A DNA stretch of 64,000 bases, taken from positions 2,225,501 through 2,289,500 of the forward strand of contig CATNEN010000012.1 of the NCBI GenBank assembly GCA_950097015.1, read 5' to 3'. Source of the DNA: Macrostomum hystrix (taxonomy: Eukaryota > Platyhelminthes > Macrostomidae). The position numbers were made by a program, and so were the translations under genes. The notes under the pieces are model-generated. The model searched no databases. It was given only the letters and a program-made list of their open reading frames with translations, and was not told where the DNA came from. Each line of letters opens with the position of its first letter. Positions within the stretch are counted from its first letter, which is position 1. Of this stretch, positions 1 through 9,315 are shown one piece after another.

Positions 1-152
1 GGAAACAGAATGGAGTTGGGAATGATGACACTGGAAATGGCATGGATTTGGGAATGATGTCATTGGAAATGGCATGGATTTGGGAATGTTGAGATTGGAA
101 ATGGCATGGATTTGGGAATGATGACATTGTGACATGACAAGGGAAATGATGA
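1..152. repeat. 32-bp minisatellite, left edge of window
   Basis: About 4-5 imperfect copies of a 32-bp unit with core GGCATGGATTTGGGAATGAT run off the left edge. The same unit, inverted, forms the larger array at 58540-59110. It lies in the presumed intron of the signal-exon gene at 187-244, directly downstream of its splice donor. Confidence 0.9.
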
Positions 153-186
153 CAAGGGAAAACTTTGTTAAATTGAGAAATCTTAC

Positions 187-244
187 CTAAATTCTGCCGA
201 GAAGCGGCAATCATTAACGCAGCCAGCACCTGAAGCTGCAGCAT
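187..244 (-). CDS. Signal-peptide exon 1 of a secreted-protein gene (partial, continues off left edge)
   Basis: On the minus strand an ATG at 244 opens 19 codons beginning MLQLQVLAALMIAAS, a hydrophobic secretion-signal-like stretch. The reading ends with one extra base at 187, followed by a strong donor GTAAGA (186-181). The exon is 58 nt with a phase-1 intron, exactly the exon-1 design of all the cysteine-rich peptide genes in this window. The intron would contain the 32-bp satellite at 1-152 and exon 2 would lie outside the window. A candidate for the matching exon 2 type is the phase-1 exon at 59203, which follows the other 32-bp array. The mature protein is therefore unknown. No family assignment is possible from the signal peptide alone. 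Confidence 0.6.
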
Positions 245-384
245 TTTTAGCCAATCAACTGCAATCGTGTCAACTGGCGGCTGAAACACTTTGAAGGTGC
301 AATCGCATGCCGGCAGCCAAATGTTAAACTATTGTTTCAGTTTGAGTTCTTGGATTTCTATGGGGTCTGTGTCACCAAAACTGC

Positions 385-392
385 CTATATAG
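385..392 (-). promoter_or_regulatory. TATA box for the 187-244 exon
   Basis: CTATATAG sits about 140 bp upstream of the ATG at 244 on the minus strand. This fits a core promoter about 30 bp upstream of a start near 360, with a roughly 110-nt leader. Inference from spacing only. Confidence 0.4.
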
Positions 393-637
393 AAGCTTTG
401 TACAGTCTATACTAGCATATTAATGTTGCTTGCAGCCACCTCCACCTCCCTCCTTCCTTCCCATTTTTCCTACTCTCGCGGTGACGACAATACCGAACAA
501 TGGCTTGGCTAGGCAGTCGTGTTGGTTGGCTGGTTGGCTGCAACCGTCTGCCAAATGGGTCATTGTGCTGGGGACGAATTTTGTTGTAAACTTCTGCTCC
601 ATGGCTATATTTGACTGGTCAATCAGTCAGCCCAGTT

Positions 638-829
638 GTCACTCCCAATCTAAGACTGTCACTCCCAATCTGAGACTGTCACTCCCAATATAAAACTGTC
701 ACTTCAAATATAAAACTGTCACTCCCAATATAAAACTGTCACTCCCAATATAAAACTGTCACTCCCAATATAAAACTGTCACTCCCAATATAAAACTGTC
801 ACTCCCAATATAAAACTGTCACTCCCACT
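638..829. repeat. 20-bp minisatellite
   Basis: About nine copies of the 20-bp unit ATAAAACTGTCACTCCCAAT; the first two copies are diverged. The flanks (245-637 and 830-1384) hold no gene that I recognise. Confidence 0.92.
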
Positions 830-1384
830 GGTGACCACCTACAAACTCCATTCATTTAAGACATTCTACCCTGCGTCTGCCATCAACTCATCTTCAGCTG
901 GGGTAGACAGCCGGAAGAACAGCCGAATTCAGGAGGGCCTGACAGCAACACCAGTCCAGTCAGGCCACTCCTCCCTGCTGCTTATATTATTATAATAGCG
1001 TGTTAGTTTAGGTGCTGATTTTTTATTTACAATTTTAAACATCGAAAAATAATCTTCAACGAAATCTCCAACGAAATTGTAAGGAATTAAAGGAATAATC
1101 ATAGCGAAGCAAAACAGCTGACAACAATAACTCTTACAAAAAACTTATAAAACTCTAATAAACTCTTAGCTATATGAGCCATGCTTCATTTATGTACCTG
1201 GCTACTAATAGTAACACTATTTGTCTGTTTCTAATGCTACTAAACTATTTATTTTTAAATAAATATATTATATGTATTTAGTCGAATGCAAATATTGCCA
1301 ATTTTGTATGATTCCATACAAAAGCTTTGATGCAAAGCTTGAGCTTGAGGTGTAGCCAAACTATTATTCGCAGAACTGGCCTGT

Positions 1385-1581
1385 TTAAAATGGACCAAGG
1401 CCACGTTCAAGCCTTCCAGCCCGGCTGCAAAGGCCTGAGCAGCACTCAGAGTTGCTGTTGCAGGGCGACGCGAACCTCAGGCAGCTGACGCACCTGCCGT
1501 AGGCCGTGTTGAAATTGTCTAATTGACACACTTTGGCACCGCAGCAGGGCTGCAATTTGGAGCACCACGAACTGCTGGCTG
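1385..1581 (-). CDS. ICK-like cysteine-rich peptide exon (type III, copy 1)
   Basis: This minus-strand exon encodes about 65 residues with the cysteine order C-x5-CC-x4-C-x11-C-x2-C-x6-C-x5-CC-x3-C, including the motif SECCSGLC typical of inhibitor-cystine-knot peptides. It ends at a TAA (1387-1385). The start is inferred: an AG acceptor in the last 46-bp repeat unit gives a phase-1 join at 1581, matching the other peptide genes here. No signal-peptide exon is visible upstream (toward 2300), where the 46-bp array and a CA repeat lie, so the gene may be incomplete or use a distant first exon. The open frame also continues through the 46-bp satellite, but that is because the repeat lacks stops. 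A diverged, frameshifted copy lies at 58328-58532. Function unknown; ICK scaffolds occur in toxins, antimicrobial peptides and signalling ligands. Confidence 0.55.
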
Positions 1582-2112
1582 CTGACATGTACCGAGCTGC
1601 AGGATGCTTTGCAGGAACTGCTGGCTGCTGACATGCACCGAGCTGCAGGATGCTTTGCAGGAACTGCTGGCTGCTGACATGCACCGAGCTGCAGGATGCT
1701 TTGCAGGAACTGCTGGCTGCTGACATGCACCGAGCTGCAGGATGCTTTGCAGGAACTGCTGGCTGCTGACATGCACCGAGCTGCAGGATGCTTTGCAGGA
1801 ACTGCTGGCTGCTGACATGCACCGAGCTGCAGGATGCTTTGCAGGAACTGCTGGCTGCTGACATGCACCGAGCTGCAGGATGCTTTGCAGGAACTGCTGG
1901 CTGCTGACATGCACCGAGCTGCAGGATGCTTTGCAGGAACTGCTGGCTGCTGACATGCACCGAGCTGCAGGATGCTTTGCAGGAACTGCTGGCTGCTGAC
2001 ATGCACCGAGCTGCAGGATGCTTTGCAGGAACTGCTGGCTGCTGACATGCACCGAGCTGCAGGATGCTTTGCAGGAACTGCTGGCTGCTGACATGCACCG
2101 AGCTGCAGGATG
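1567..2112. repeat. 46-bp minisatellite next to ICK-III exon
   Basis: About 12 nearly identical 46-bp units with core GCTGCAGGATGCTTTGCAGG. Because 46 is not a multiple of 3 and the unit has no minus-strand stop in any frame, all three minus frames stay open across the array, giving spurious 200-260 residue ORFs. The inverted homologue is at 57690-58330. Confidence 0.95.
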
Positions 2113-2194
2113 GTTTGCGCAGGAACTGCTGTCCCTGCTGCTTACACTATAGATTGAGTAGCTGCTCATAATGCTATCAATGTGTGATACACAC

Positions 2195-2199
2195 TTACA

Positions 2200-2246
<47 letters not shown>

Positions 2247-2335
2247 TACTCACACTCACCCACACACTCTCAAACAAACACACTATACTCACACTCACAC
2301 ACTCTCAAACACACAACTCACACTCACAACTCACA
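2195..2335. repeat. (CA)n microsatellite and degenerate CACTCA tract
   Basis: A pure CA tract of about 50 bp, followed by CACTCACA-type variants. Its inverted counterpart is the GT tract near 57560-57630. Confidence 0.95.
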
Positions 2336-2343
2336 ATGACAGT

Positions 2344-2580
2344 ATGCTCTGCTGAGTCTACAGGCCGCATGTTAGTTAAAACAAATTAGGAATTGCTCAA
2401 TGCTCAATATCCATTAGCAACATGACCGAGCAGCATGCTCTGCTGAGTCTACAGGCCGCATGTTGGTTAAAACAGATTAGGAATTGCTCAATGCTCAATA
2501 TCCATTAGCAACATGACCGAGCAGCATGCTCTGCTGAGTCTACAGGCCGCATGTTGGTTAATAAAGCTGATCAAGAGTTG
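2344..2580 (+). repeat. 91-bp tandem repeats upstream of gene D
   Basis: Two full and one partial 91-bp units begin at 2344, 2435 and 2526, each starting ATGCTCTGCTGAGTCTACAG and containing GCCGCATGTTRGTT. The same repeats precede gene E (20339-20560), and an inverted remnant is stranded at 57149-57270 beyond the 26-kb insertion upstream of gene F. Conserved position upstream of every complete MKPT-type gene suggests a promoter-proximal element, but no function is shown. Confidence 0.85.
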
Positions 2581-2683
2581 CTCAAAGCCTAGTCACTTGC
2601 AACACTGACCAGAGCAGGCCGTGCAAGTCTCACAGGTGTTTCCAACATGCGGTCCGGGGCGCTGCCTTCGCATCTCCAAGCCC

Positions 2684-2722
2684 TATAAAGCCGCTAGTCG
2701 ACTAAAGCAGATCTAGTCAGTC
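2684..2722 (+). promoter_or_regulatory. Core promoter of gene D: TATA box plus initiator
   Basis: TATAAAG at 2684-2690 is followed by an arthropod-like initiator TCAGTC at 2717-2722, putting the start about 35 bp downstream of the TATA and about 53 nt before the ATG. The arrangement is identical for E (TATAAAG 20679-20685) and F. Confidence 0.65.
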
Positions 2723-2771
2723 CACAAGCAAAGTCTGCAACCTAGCTCGTACAAACTACAGGTGAGAAATC

Positions 2772-3121
2772 ATGAAGCCAACTCTGCTGTGCTTTGCCGT
2801 GCTGTCTGTCCTGCTCATCTACAGCTCAGGTACGTGAGTCAACTGGAGAATATTCTCAACAGAAGCATTGCAGTTTCAATGGGATTTCCATTGATTCGCC
2901 ATGATCCCCAACCGGTTTCAGAGGCCTGCCGTCAGAAGGACGATCGCTGCGATGCCATCCGACCGTGGCGAAGCTGTTGCGGCGGTCTGGAGTGCCGCTC
3001 GGGTCGCTGCGTCGCCACCTGCCTGAAGCATCGCGCGAGCTGCCGACGCGACAAGGAATGCTGCTCCGGCAACTGCGAGTGGTCGCGCTGGCAGATGCAG
3101 CGAGTCTGCAAGCGGAACTGA
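2772..3121 (+). CDS. Secreted double-ICK cysteine-rich peptide (MKPT type, gene D)
   Basis: Exon 1 is 2772-2829 and encodes a 19-residue signal peptide starting MKPTLLCFAVLS. A 92-bp phase-1 intron follows (2830-2921, GTACGTGAG...TTTCAG), then exon 2 at 2922-3121; total 85 residues. The mature part has 12 cysteines as two consecutive knots: C-x6-C-x8-CC-x4-C-x4-C, then C-x6-C-x5-CC-x3-C-x10-C, the second containing ECCSGNC. It is rich in Arg and Lys, so very basic. A poly(A) signal ATTAAA lies at 3261-3266. It converges on gene A, 468 bp away stop to stop. Genes E and F encode the same protein with only silent changes. Two-domain ICK peptides are known from venoms and from defence peptides; which applies here cannot be told from sequence. 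Confidence 0.85.
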
Positions 3122-3588
3122 CGATGCTGATCCCCGCATCTGCTGCGGTGGCGCTGGCTAGAGACTGCGCTACATGGTGTCTGTGGACTGCTGAATTTAT
3201 CTCTCAGTGTCCCTCCCCAGTGGCACTCAAATGTACTTTTATACTGTTCCTTGGCATTCAATTAAATATATTGCACAGAGAGTCACTACAGGAATGCCTG
3301 CAGTTTGTGCAAGCACCAAACCTCTGAGCTGATGTTGCGGCTTGAGTACCATGAGAGTCACTACAGTATTGTGGAAAAAAAGACTATTAATAAGGCAATT
3401 CTACATTTTTATTAAATGATCCAAAGAATTCATTTAAAAAGTTTTTAAACGATTTATTGATTTATTATTGAATATATTTTCCGTCAGAGTTGGCTGCGCA
3501 GTAATACTGTAAAATTTATTGCGCTTCACTTCTAGCTTTCTGTGAATTTTAAAACAGATAAAACTCGACAGTCATTGAAGCCACCATT
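3122..3588. other. Intergenic spacer between convergent genes D and A
   Basis: Holds the two 3' untranslated regions: ATTAAA for D at 3261-3266 and, on the minus strand, AATAAA for A at 3515-3520. One partial 74-bp CTACAGGAATGCCTGCAG repeat unit is also present near 3286-3360; it is amplified at 30030-30405. Confidence 0.6.
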
Positions 3589-5769
3589 TCACCACCACAG
3601 CCTGCAAACTCGCTGCTTCCGCCAGCGCGACCACATGCAGATGCCGGAGCAGCATTCGTTGTCGCGCCTGCAAAGTGCGCGATGCTTCAGGCAGGCGGCG
3701 ACGCAGCGACCCGAGCGGCACTCCAGACCGCCGCAACACCGGCGCGAACGTGGGTAGTAGGCACGGCAGCGATCGTACTTTTGACGGCAGCTATGAAATC
3801 CCTCTGAAAAAACAGGCGGGTAGACGGGTGTTGTTGCATTGAATTTAATACTCGCATAGAGAATGCCGCATTGAATGTTCGATAAAATTATTTTCTGGAA
3901 TTGGCATCTACTAGATACAGGATTGGCATCTACTAGGTACAGGATTGGCATCTACTAGATACAGGATTGGCATCTACTAGATACAGGATTGGCATCTACT
4001 AGATACAGGATTGGCATCTACTAGATACAGGATTGGCATCTACTAGATACAGGATTGGCATCTACTGGATACAGAATTGACATCTACTAGATACAGGATT
4101 GGCATCTACTAGATACAGGATTGGCATCTACTAGATACAGAATTGGCATCTACTAGATACCGGATTGGCATCTACTAGATACAGGATTGGCATCTACTAG
4201 ATACAGAATTGGCATCTACTAGATACCGGATTGGCATCTACTAGATACAGGATTGGCATCTACTAGATACAGGATTGGCATCTACTAGATACAGAATTGG
4301 CATCTACTAGATACAGGATTGGCATCTACTAGATACAGGATTGGCATCTACTAGATACAGAATTGGCATCTACTAGATACAGGATTGGCATCTACTAGAT
4401 ACAGGATTGGCATCTACTAGATACAGGATTGGCATCTACTAGATACAGGATTGGCATCTACTAGATACAGGATTGGCATCTACTAGATACAGGATTGGCA
4501 TCTACTAGATACAGGATTGGCATCTACTAGATACAGAATTGGCATCTACTAGATACAGGATTGGCATCTACTAGATACAGGATTGGCATCTACTAGGTAC
4601 AGGATTGGCATCTACTAGATACAGGATTGGCATCTACTAGATACAGGATTGGCATCTACTAGATACAGAATTGGCATCTACTAGATACAGGATTGGCATC
4701 TACTAGATACAGGATTGGCATCTACTAGATACAGGATTGGCATCTACTAGATACAGGATTGGCATCTACTAGATACAGGATTGACATCTACTAGATACAG
4801 GATTGGCATCTACTAGATACAGGATTGGCATCGACTAGATACAGGATTGGCATCTACTAGATACAGGATTGACATCTACTAGATACAGGATTGGCATCTA
4901 CTAGATACAGGATTGGCATCTACTAGATACAGGATTGACATCTACTAGATACAGGATCGGCATCTACTAGATACAGGATTCGCATCGACTAGATACAGGA
5001 TTGGCATCGACTAGGTACAGGATTGGCATCTACTAGATACAGGATTGGCATCTACTAGATACAGGATTGGCATCTACTAGATACAGGATTGGCATCTACT
5101 AGATACAGGATTGGCATCTACTAGATACAGAATTGGCATCTACTAGATACAGGATTGGCATCTACTAGATACAGGATTGGCATCTACTAGATACAGGATT
5201 GGCATCTACTAGATACAGGATTGGCATCTACTAGATACAGGATTGACATCTACTAGATACAGGATTGGCATCTACTAGATACAGGATTGGCATCTACTAG
5301 ATACAGAATTGGCATCTACTAGATACAGAATTGGCATCTACTAGATACAGGATTGGCATCTACTAGATACAGGATTGGCATCTACTAGATACAGGATTGG
5401 CATCTACTAGATACAGGATTGGCATCTACTAGATACAGGATTGGCATCTACTAGATACAGGATTGACATCTACTAGATACAGGATCGGCATCTACTAGAT
5501 ACAGGATTCGCATCGACTAGATACAGGATTGGCATCGACTAGGTACAGGATTGGCATCTACTAGATACAGGATTGGCATCTACTAGATACAGGATTGGCA
5601 TCTACTAGATACAGGATTGGCATCTACTAGATACAGGATTGGCCAGACAATAAATTGAGGCTTATAGATCTTCAAGATGTCGAAGTGTTTTAATCAGCAA
5701 TTTCGATTCACCTGAGCAGGAGATGAGCACAGCGGCCAGGCCAATAAGGCAGATCAGGGTCAACTTCAT
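3589..5769 (-). CDS. Secreted double-ICK cysteine-rich peptide (MKLT type, gene A)
   Basis: Exon 1 (5769-5712) encodes a signal peptide starting MKLTLICLIGLAAV. The intron is phase 1 and 1908 bp (5711-3804), filled by a 22-bp minisatellite, with acceptor TTTTTTCAG. Exon 2 (3803-3589) ends in TGA; total 90 residues. The 12 cysteines follow the gene D pattern except that the second loop is nine residues, and the tail ends in CRLWW. The mature region is closely related to MKPT-type members while the signal peptides differ more. Upstream, a mariner (5827) and a SINE (6688) have entered the promoter region, so expression may be altered compared with B and C. AATAAA is at 3520-3515. Function unknown. 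Confidence 0.8.
3899..5645. repeat. 22-bp minisatellite in intron of gene A
   Basis: About 79 copies of a 22-bp unit; on the plus strand the core is GGCATCTACTAGATACAGGA. Variants (GACATC, CATCGACTAG, GAATTGGC) are interspersed. The same satellite occupies the same intron in genes B and C in inverted orientation. Confidence 0.96.
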
Positions 5770-5826
5770 GTTTGCGTTTATCGCAGTGCCGGCTTCTCGG
5801 AAATCTTCACAATTACTATTGAAGTA

Positions 5827-6602
5827 CGAGGGGTGTTGCAAAAGTTTCCGGACTAATGCTAATCCTGGTGACAACTCGTGCTTGATTTGGCTGAAAATAG
5901 ATGTCTATGGTATTCAGCCGTAGAAAATACTTTTCCTAAAATTTTATGCAGCTCAGTCAACCACAGCATACATGAGGGCCAAAATAGGTTGCAACCCTTG
6001 AAGCTGTTGACACGATTTTTCACAAACCAAAAGTGAGCGAAAATGAGTCGACCGAAGAATCCATCGGAGTTCGGGTCTAAGGAAAGCCAGCGCCACTTTA
6101 TCATGGCATGCCAACGACAGGGCAAAACTGCCGATTTCCGATTTCCACCAATTTTCACCTCTTTGGCCCAATGAAGATGCCAATGCGGGGCGAGATCTTC
6201 ACAACGCGCGAGGAGGCCCTCGAAGCAGCCAACAAGTCTCTACGTCAGTTCGATGCCAGCTTCTGGGGGTCTGGCTTCGACAAGCTGATTGAGCGCTACC
6301 GAAAGTGCATCTCCTTAAATGGCGAATACGTGGATCGAGCCAGCAACCCACCTGTGGACGCATCCGGCGATAGAAGCGACAGTGACAGTGATTGGTAGCT
6401 GTAACTCGGAAGTCGTATTTCATGACTATAATAATCTAGTGTACAATCGCTTGTTACTTTGGATCATCAACTCCAAACTTTCTAAAACTTAATATTATTT
6501 TAAAATACAGTTGCCTGTTCGTCTGTTTAAATTTTTTGCTGAATCTGATTAAAAGTATCACCATGACGAGCATTAGTCCGGAAACTTTTGCAACACCCCT
6601 CG
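5827..6602 (+). mobile_element. Internally deleted mariner-family transposon
   Basis: Perfect 34-bp terminal inverted repeats (5827-5860 and 6569-6602, outer end CGAGGGGTGTTGCAAAAGTT) are flanked by TA duplications (5825-5826, 6603-6604). A plus-strand fragment from 6043 resembles the mariner transposase N-terminus (ending ...RQGKTA). Another, ending at 6398, carries the C-terminal part with HLFGPMK and RYRKCISLNGEYV, as in mariner enzymes. The fragments are in different frames and the catalytic core between them (about 200+ codons) is gone, so the copy is non-autonomous. Genes B and C show the unoccupied site (...TTTAATACTTCAAT...), proving insertion into the 5' flank of gene A, 57 bp upstream of its ATG. 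The intact ends suggest recent mobility in trans. Confidence 0.92.
6043..6398 (+). pseudogene. Mariner transposase remnant
   Basis: N-terminal remnant from ATG 6043 (about 30 codons) and C-terminal remnant (frame 6108-6398, about 85 credible residues ending at TAG 6396-6398) are joined out of frame across an internal deletion. The DD34D catalytic centre is not present. Confidence 0.75.
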
Positions 6603-6687
6603 TATTAAGGCAGGACAATTTGCCACAATGACTGTTTCAGTTGCTATTATGTAGGTTGCCAAATCGGCCTTATTGATCGCGGCAATC

Positions 6688-7285
6688 GAGGGGCGAGTGG
6701 GTCAGCGGCTAACGTCGCTGCCTCGCACTCCAAAGGACGCTAGTTCGATTCACCCTTCAAGTCACGATTAATTTCGGGACTTGTTGGGGGGTTTGGACAG
6801 TAGCGACCGGCGGAGGTGCACCATATTTCGTGCAATCAAAGCTTGAAATAATAGCTTCGCTCCTACCTTCTGTGTGCCTGTTCTGCGTTTTAGGAGTTTG
6901 TGCGTTGGCGCTGGGGCGTTAGACCTTGCGGGGGGTGGCTGGAGGGCGGGTGTACACCGCCGCGCGCTCCCTGGAATTCCGTCAGCGCGATTGGATAAGT
7001 GTACACTCATCACCCGCCCCCCCCTGAGGACTGATTTCTTATCAGCCTTATCAGCCTATCAGGCTTGGTCTGCTCTGTGCGTGTGGGGCGGGGGTGGGGG
7101 ACACTGCTTCCTATTCTGGGTGCCTCCTGCCCTCCCCGGCTGGTCTGTGCTGCTGTATGTGGTGCCTGCTCAGGGGAGGCGGCGCGATGGGCGCTAAAGC
7201 GCCTAGTTCGCCGGTCTGGGGGCGTGCCGCTCCGTCGCTTGTGCGACAAGTGCCCCGGGCCCCCCTGCAAATAGATAGAGAGATA
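6688..7285 (+). mobile_element. tRNA-derived SINE, full length
   Basis: The head at 6692-6755 resembles a tRNA gene with an A-box-like GAGTGGGTCAGCGGCT and a B-box GTTCGATTC at 6743-6751, the internal RNA polymerase III promoter. The 3' end is a short ATAGATAGAGAGATA tail. A 13-bp duplication GATCGCGGCAATC flanks it (6675-6687 and 7286-7298). Genes B and C keep a single copy of this site, so the insertion and its length (about 598 bp) are well supported. It lies in the upstream region of gene A, beyond the mariner. The body after the tRNA head is GC-rich and not recognised; mobilisation would depend on a LINE supplied elsewhere. Confidence 0.85.
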
Positions 7286-7298
7286 GATCGCGGCAATC

Positions 7299-7760
7299 AA
7301 AACATCTGATTACGTAATCACTTTTGTCATCTTACGTACACAGCGCCTTAATTTGATTGGTCAAGCGGAGTACACACTGCCCAATGAGCACGCAGAAAGG
7401 CTTGAGACGATGGCTTGAGCCTAATTCCAATTTTCGACGAATTTAAAGAATGATGGCAAAAATCGATAAAAGAATTAGTTGATTTACCGCTAATGACTTG
7501 CACTAGGTGACAGTAAGTAGGGCACTCACTGAATGCCCAAAAAATTAATTATTGATGTACAAACGTGGCTCTAAAAATAGGCTATATCATAGTGATAGGA
7601 CAGCTTTAAATAGGATGACATAATGGTATTTAAATAAATATTAGACTTCAAAATAACTTCAACTAAGTGTACTGTAAATTGCATTTCCATTTGTCCCATA
7701 TATTTACTCGTACTTGAGCCTCATAATTTCCAGTTTGTTAAAACTAAACAAAATAATAAA
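7299..7760 (-). other. Conserved upstream block of gene A
   Basis: AT-rich sequence with no ORF, almost identical (inverted) to 25744-26110 upstream of B and 62160-62520 upstream of C. It contains TGATTACGTAATCA, a 14-bp palindrome. Conservation in three paralogs may reflect recent duplication or promoter function. Confidence 0.75.
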
Positions 7761-7845
7761 GTCATTTTTAGGAAATTATTATAAGAGTGCTCCAACAGTG
7801 ACTCGTAGTTGAGCGTCATACTTTCAAATTTGTTATTCTATACAT

Positions 7846-8205
7846 TTTGTGAGTGACTCACAAAACATCTAGGAGCGACTTACTCTGGGAGTGACTTACT
7901 CTTGGAGTGACTTACTCTTGGAGTGACTTACTCTGGGAGTGACTCATTCTGTGAGTGACTCATTCTGTGAGTGACTCATTCTGTGAGCGACTCATTCTGT
8001 GAGTGACTCATTCTGTGAGTGACTCATTCTGTGAGTGACTCATTCTGTGAGTGACTCATTCTGTGAGTGACTCATTCTGTGAGTGACTCATTCTGTGAGT
8101 GACTCATTCTGTGAGTGACTCATTCTGTGAGTGACTCATTCTGTGAGTGACTCATTCTGTGAGTGACTCATTCTGTGAGTGACTCAATCTGTGAGTGACT
8201 CATTC
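7846..8205. repeat. 16-bp minisatellite with TGAGTGACTCA core (array 1)
   Basis: About 22 copies of the 16-bp unit GTGAGTGACTCATTCT, the first few diverged. Reverse complement TGAGTCACTCACAGAA contains TGAGTCA, the AP-1 (Fos/Jun-type bZIP) consensus. Same satellite at 21570-22275 and 59638-60735. Confidence 0.95.
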
Positions 8206-8470
8206 TTTGAAATTGCCGCGCAAAAGCTACATCTGGACCGAATAACTTTGGTGTTAATTCAATTTATCTACATCGAAGGCTGCTACAGTTTTTGCATATT
8301 AGCTTACAAGTATTGTTGAAGCCAACGGAACCGGCGGTAGAAAGGATTGATTCTTCCACAAGAAAACTTTTAAGCGAATGATTCAAAAAAGAGAGAGGAC
8401 ACGACCGTTTTAAAATAGAAGGCCTTTGAGCAAGAATTCAGTCGATAAATGTGTGCGCATGCTTATATGC
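8206..8470 (-). repeat. Duplicated ~265-bp non-coding module next to the 16-bp array
   Basis: Sequence between TTGCCGCGCAAAAGC and GTGTGCGCATGC also occurs, in the opposite orientation, at about 21665-21931 and 59384-59637, each time abutting the 16-bp satellite. No credible ORF. It marks the edge of the duplicated locus. Confidence 0.85.
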
Positions 8471-8784
8471 GTGCATTCTTCTCCTGCAGGGCAATCTCTG
8501 CAATTATGCGTATGTACCACTGTATGGAGAACAGCCCTTAAACACTGAACACTGAAGCTTGCGCCTGTTATATATTGATACTTTTCATTACAGTTTCATT
8601 ACAGGCTCACACTGCATGCTGGCTTCTTGTGACGCGCAAACAGGCACACACCCTTAAACATGTTCGCAATTGTGAGTGTGCGACACAAGCCAATGTAAAC
8701 TGAACTTCAGCTGACTACGAGCTAATAAGGAGAAGAATATGACTTGATGATGTATGACGGCTATTCAAAAATAATTGATTTCAC
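8471..8784. other. Unassigned spacer
   Basis: No gene, repeat or mobile element recognised. Confidence 0.4.
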
Positions 8785-9000
8785 CTGCCTCAATTGGGTC
8801 CATGGACTGGGGGACGCTGCGCCAAACCTCAAGACCCCAGGTCATGCTGGTACCCATTTAACAGCTGGGTGAACTGAAGCAATGCAGAGTTTAGTGTCTT
8901 GCTAAAGGACACAAATTGTTCCAGTGGAGTCGGGATTCGAACCCCCTACCTTCAAGTCGTAAGTCGGACTCTCTAACCACAAGGCTACAAGCTCGTGTAG
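8785..9000 (-). mobile_element. Probable second tRNA-related SINE
   Basis: Read on the minus strand, the segment starts with a tRNA-like head: GTAGCCTTGTGGTTAGAG (A-box region) and GGTTCGAATCCC (B-box, near 8930-8945). A conserved-looking body follows with TGTCCTTTAGCAAGACAC and GGACCCAATTGAGG. Box order and spacing fit a SINE different from the one at 6688. No convincing target-site duplication was found, so exact ends are uncertain. Confidence 0.6.
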
Positions 9001-9315
9001 ACAGTATTGAATTTTGAAGCTCCTGAATAAAATAAATAGTCAGCTGATAACTGTTCAAAAGTTTAAGCAGTACATTTATTTATTCAAATTTACTTCAACG
9101 GCACACTCTTTGCGACACAGTAAAATTAGATGATCAGTTACTTTGATTGGCGAAGATGAAAATCAATAGCGGAAATATTAGGAATTCGAAATCAATCGTG
9201 ATTATCCCTTACATTTGCGATGCCCTACTCAACAAAAAATCATGCAAGTAGTATCATATGAGATTAATTATGATAGTGCGATTATAATTTGCCAACACTC
9301 GCGATGCTGGAATAT
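9001..9315. other. 3' flank of the M13-like gene
   Basis: AT-rich, no ORF. Presumed 3' untranslated and intergenic DNA downstream of the minus-strand stop at 9316. Confidence 0.4.

Noticed and set aside
1385-2298. Long minus ORFs through the 46-bp array as one 237-259 residue protein
   Set aside because: All three frames are open because the 46-bp unit has no stops; only the terminal Cys-rich part looks like coding sequence.
3899-5645. CRISPR-like array of short direct repeats
   Set aside because: Units are contiguous with no unique spacers, lie in a eukaryotic intron, and no cas genes are present.
6692-6760. Stand-alone tRNA gene
   Set aside because: A- and B-boxes are present but no cloverleaf could be drawn with confidence, and the segment is the head of a SINE with a target-site duplication.
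6874-7309. Several GC-rich ORFs of 60-107 residues on both strands
   Set aside because: They lie inside the SINE body; no start context, homology or splice support.
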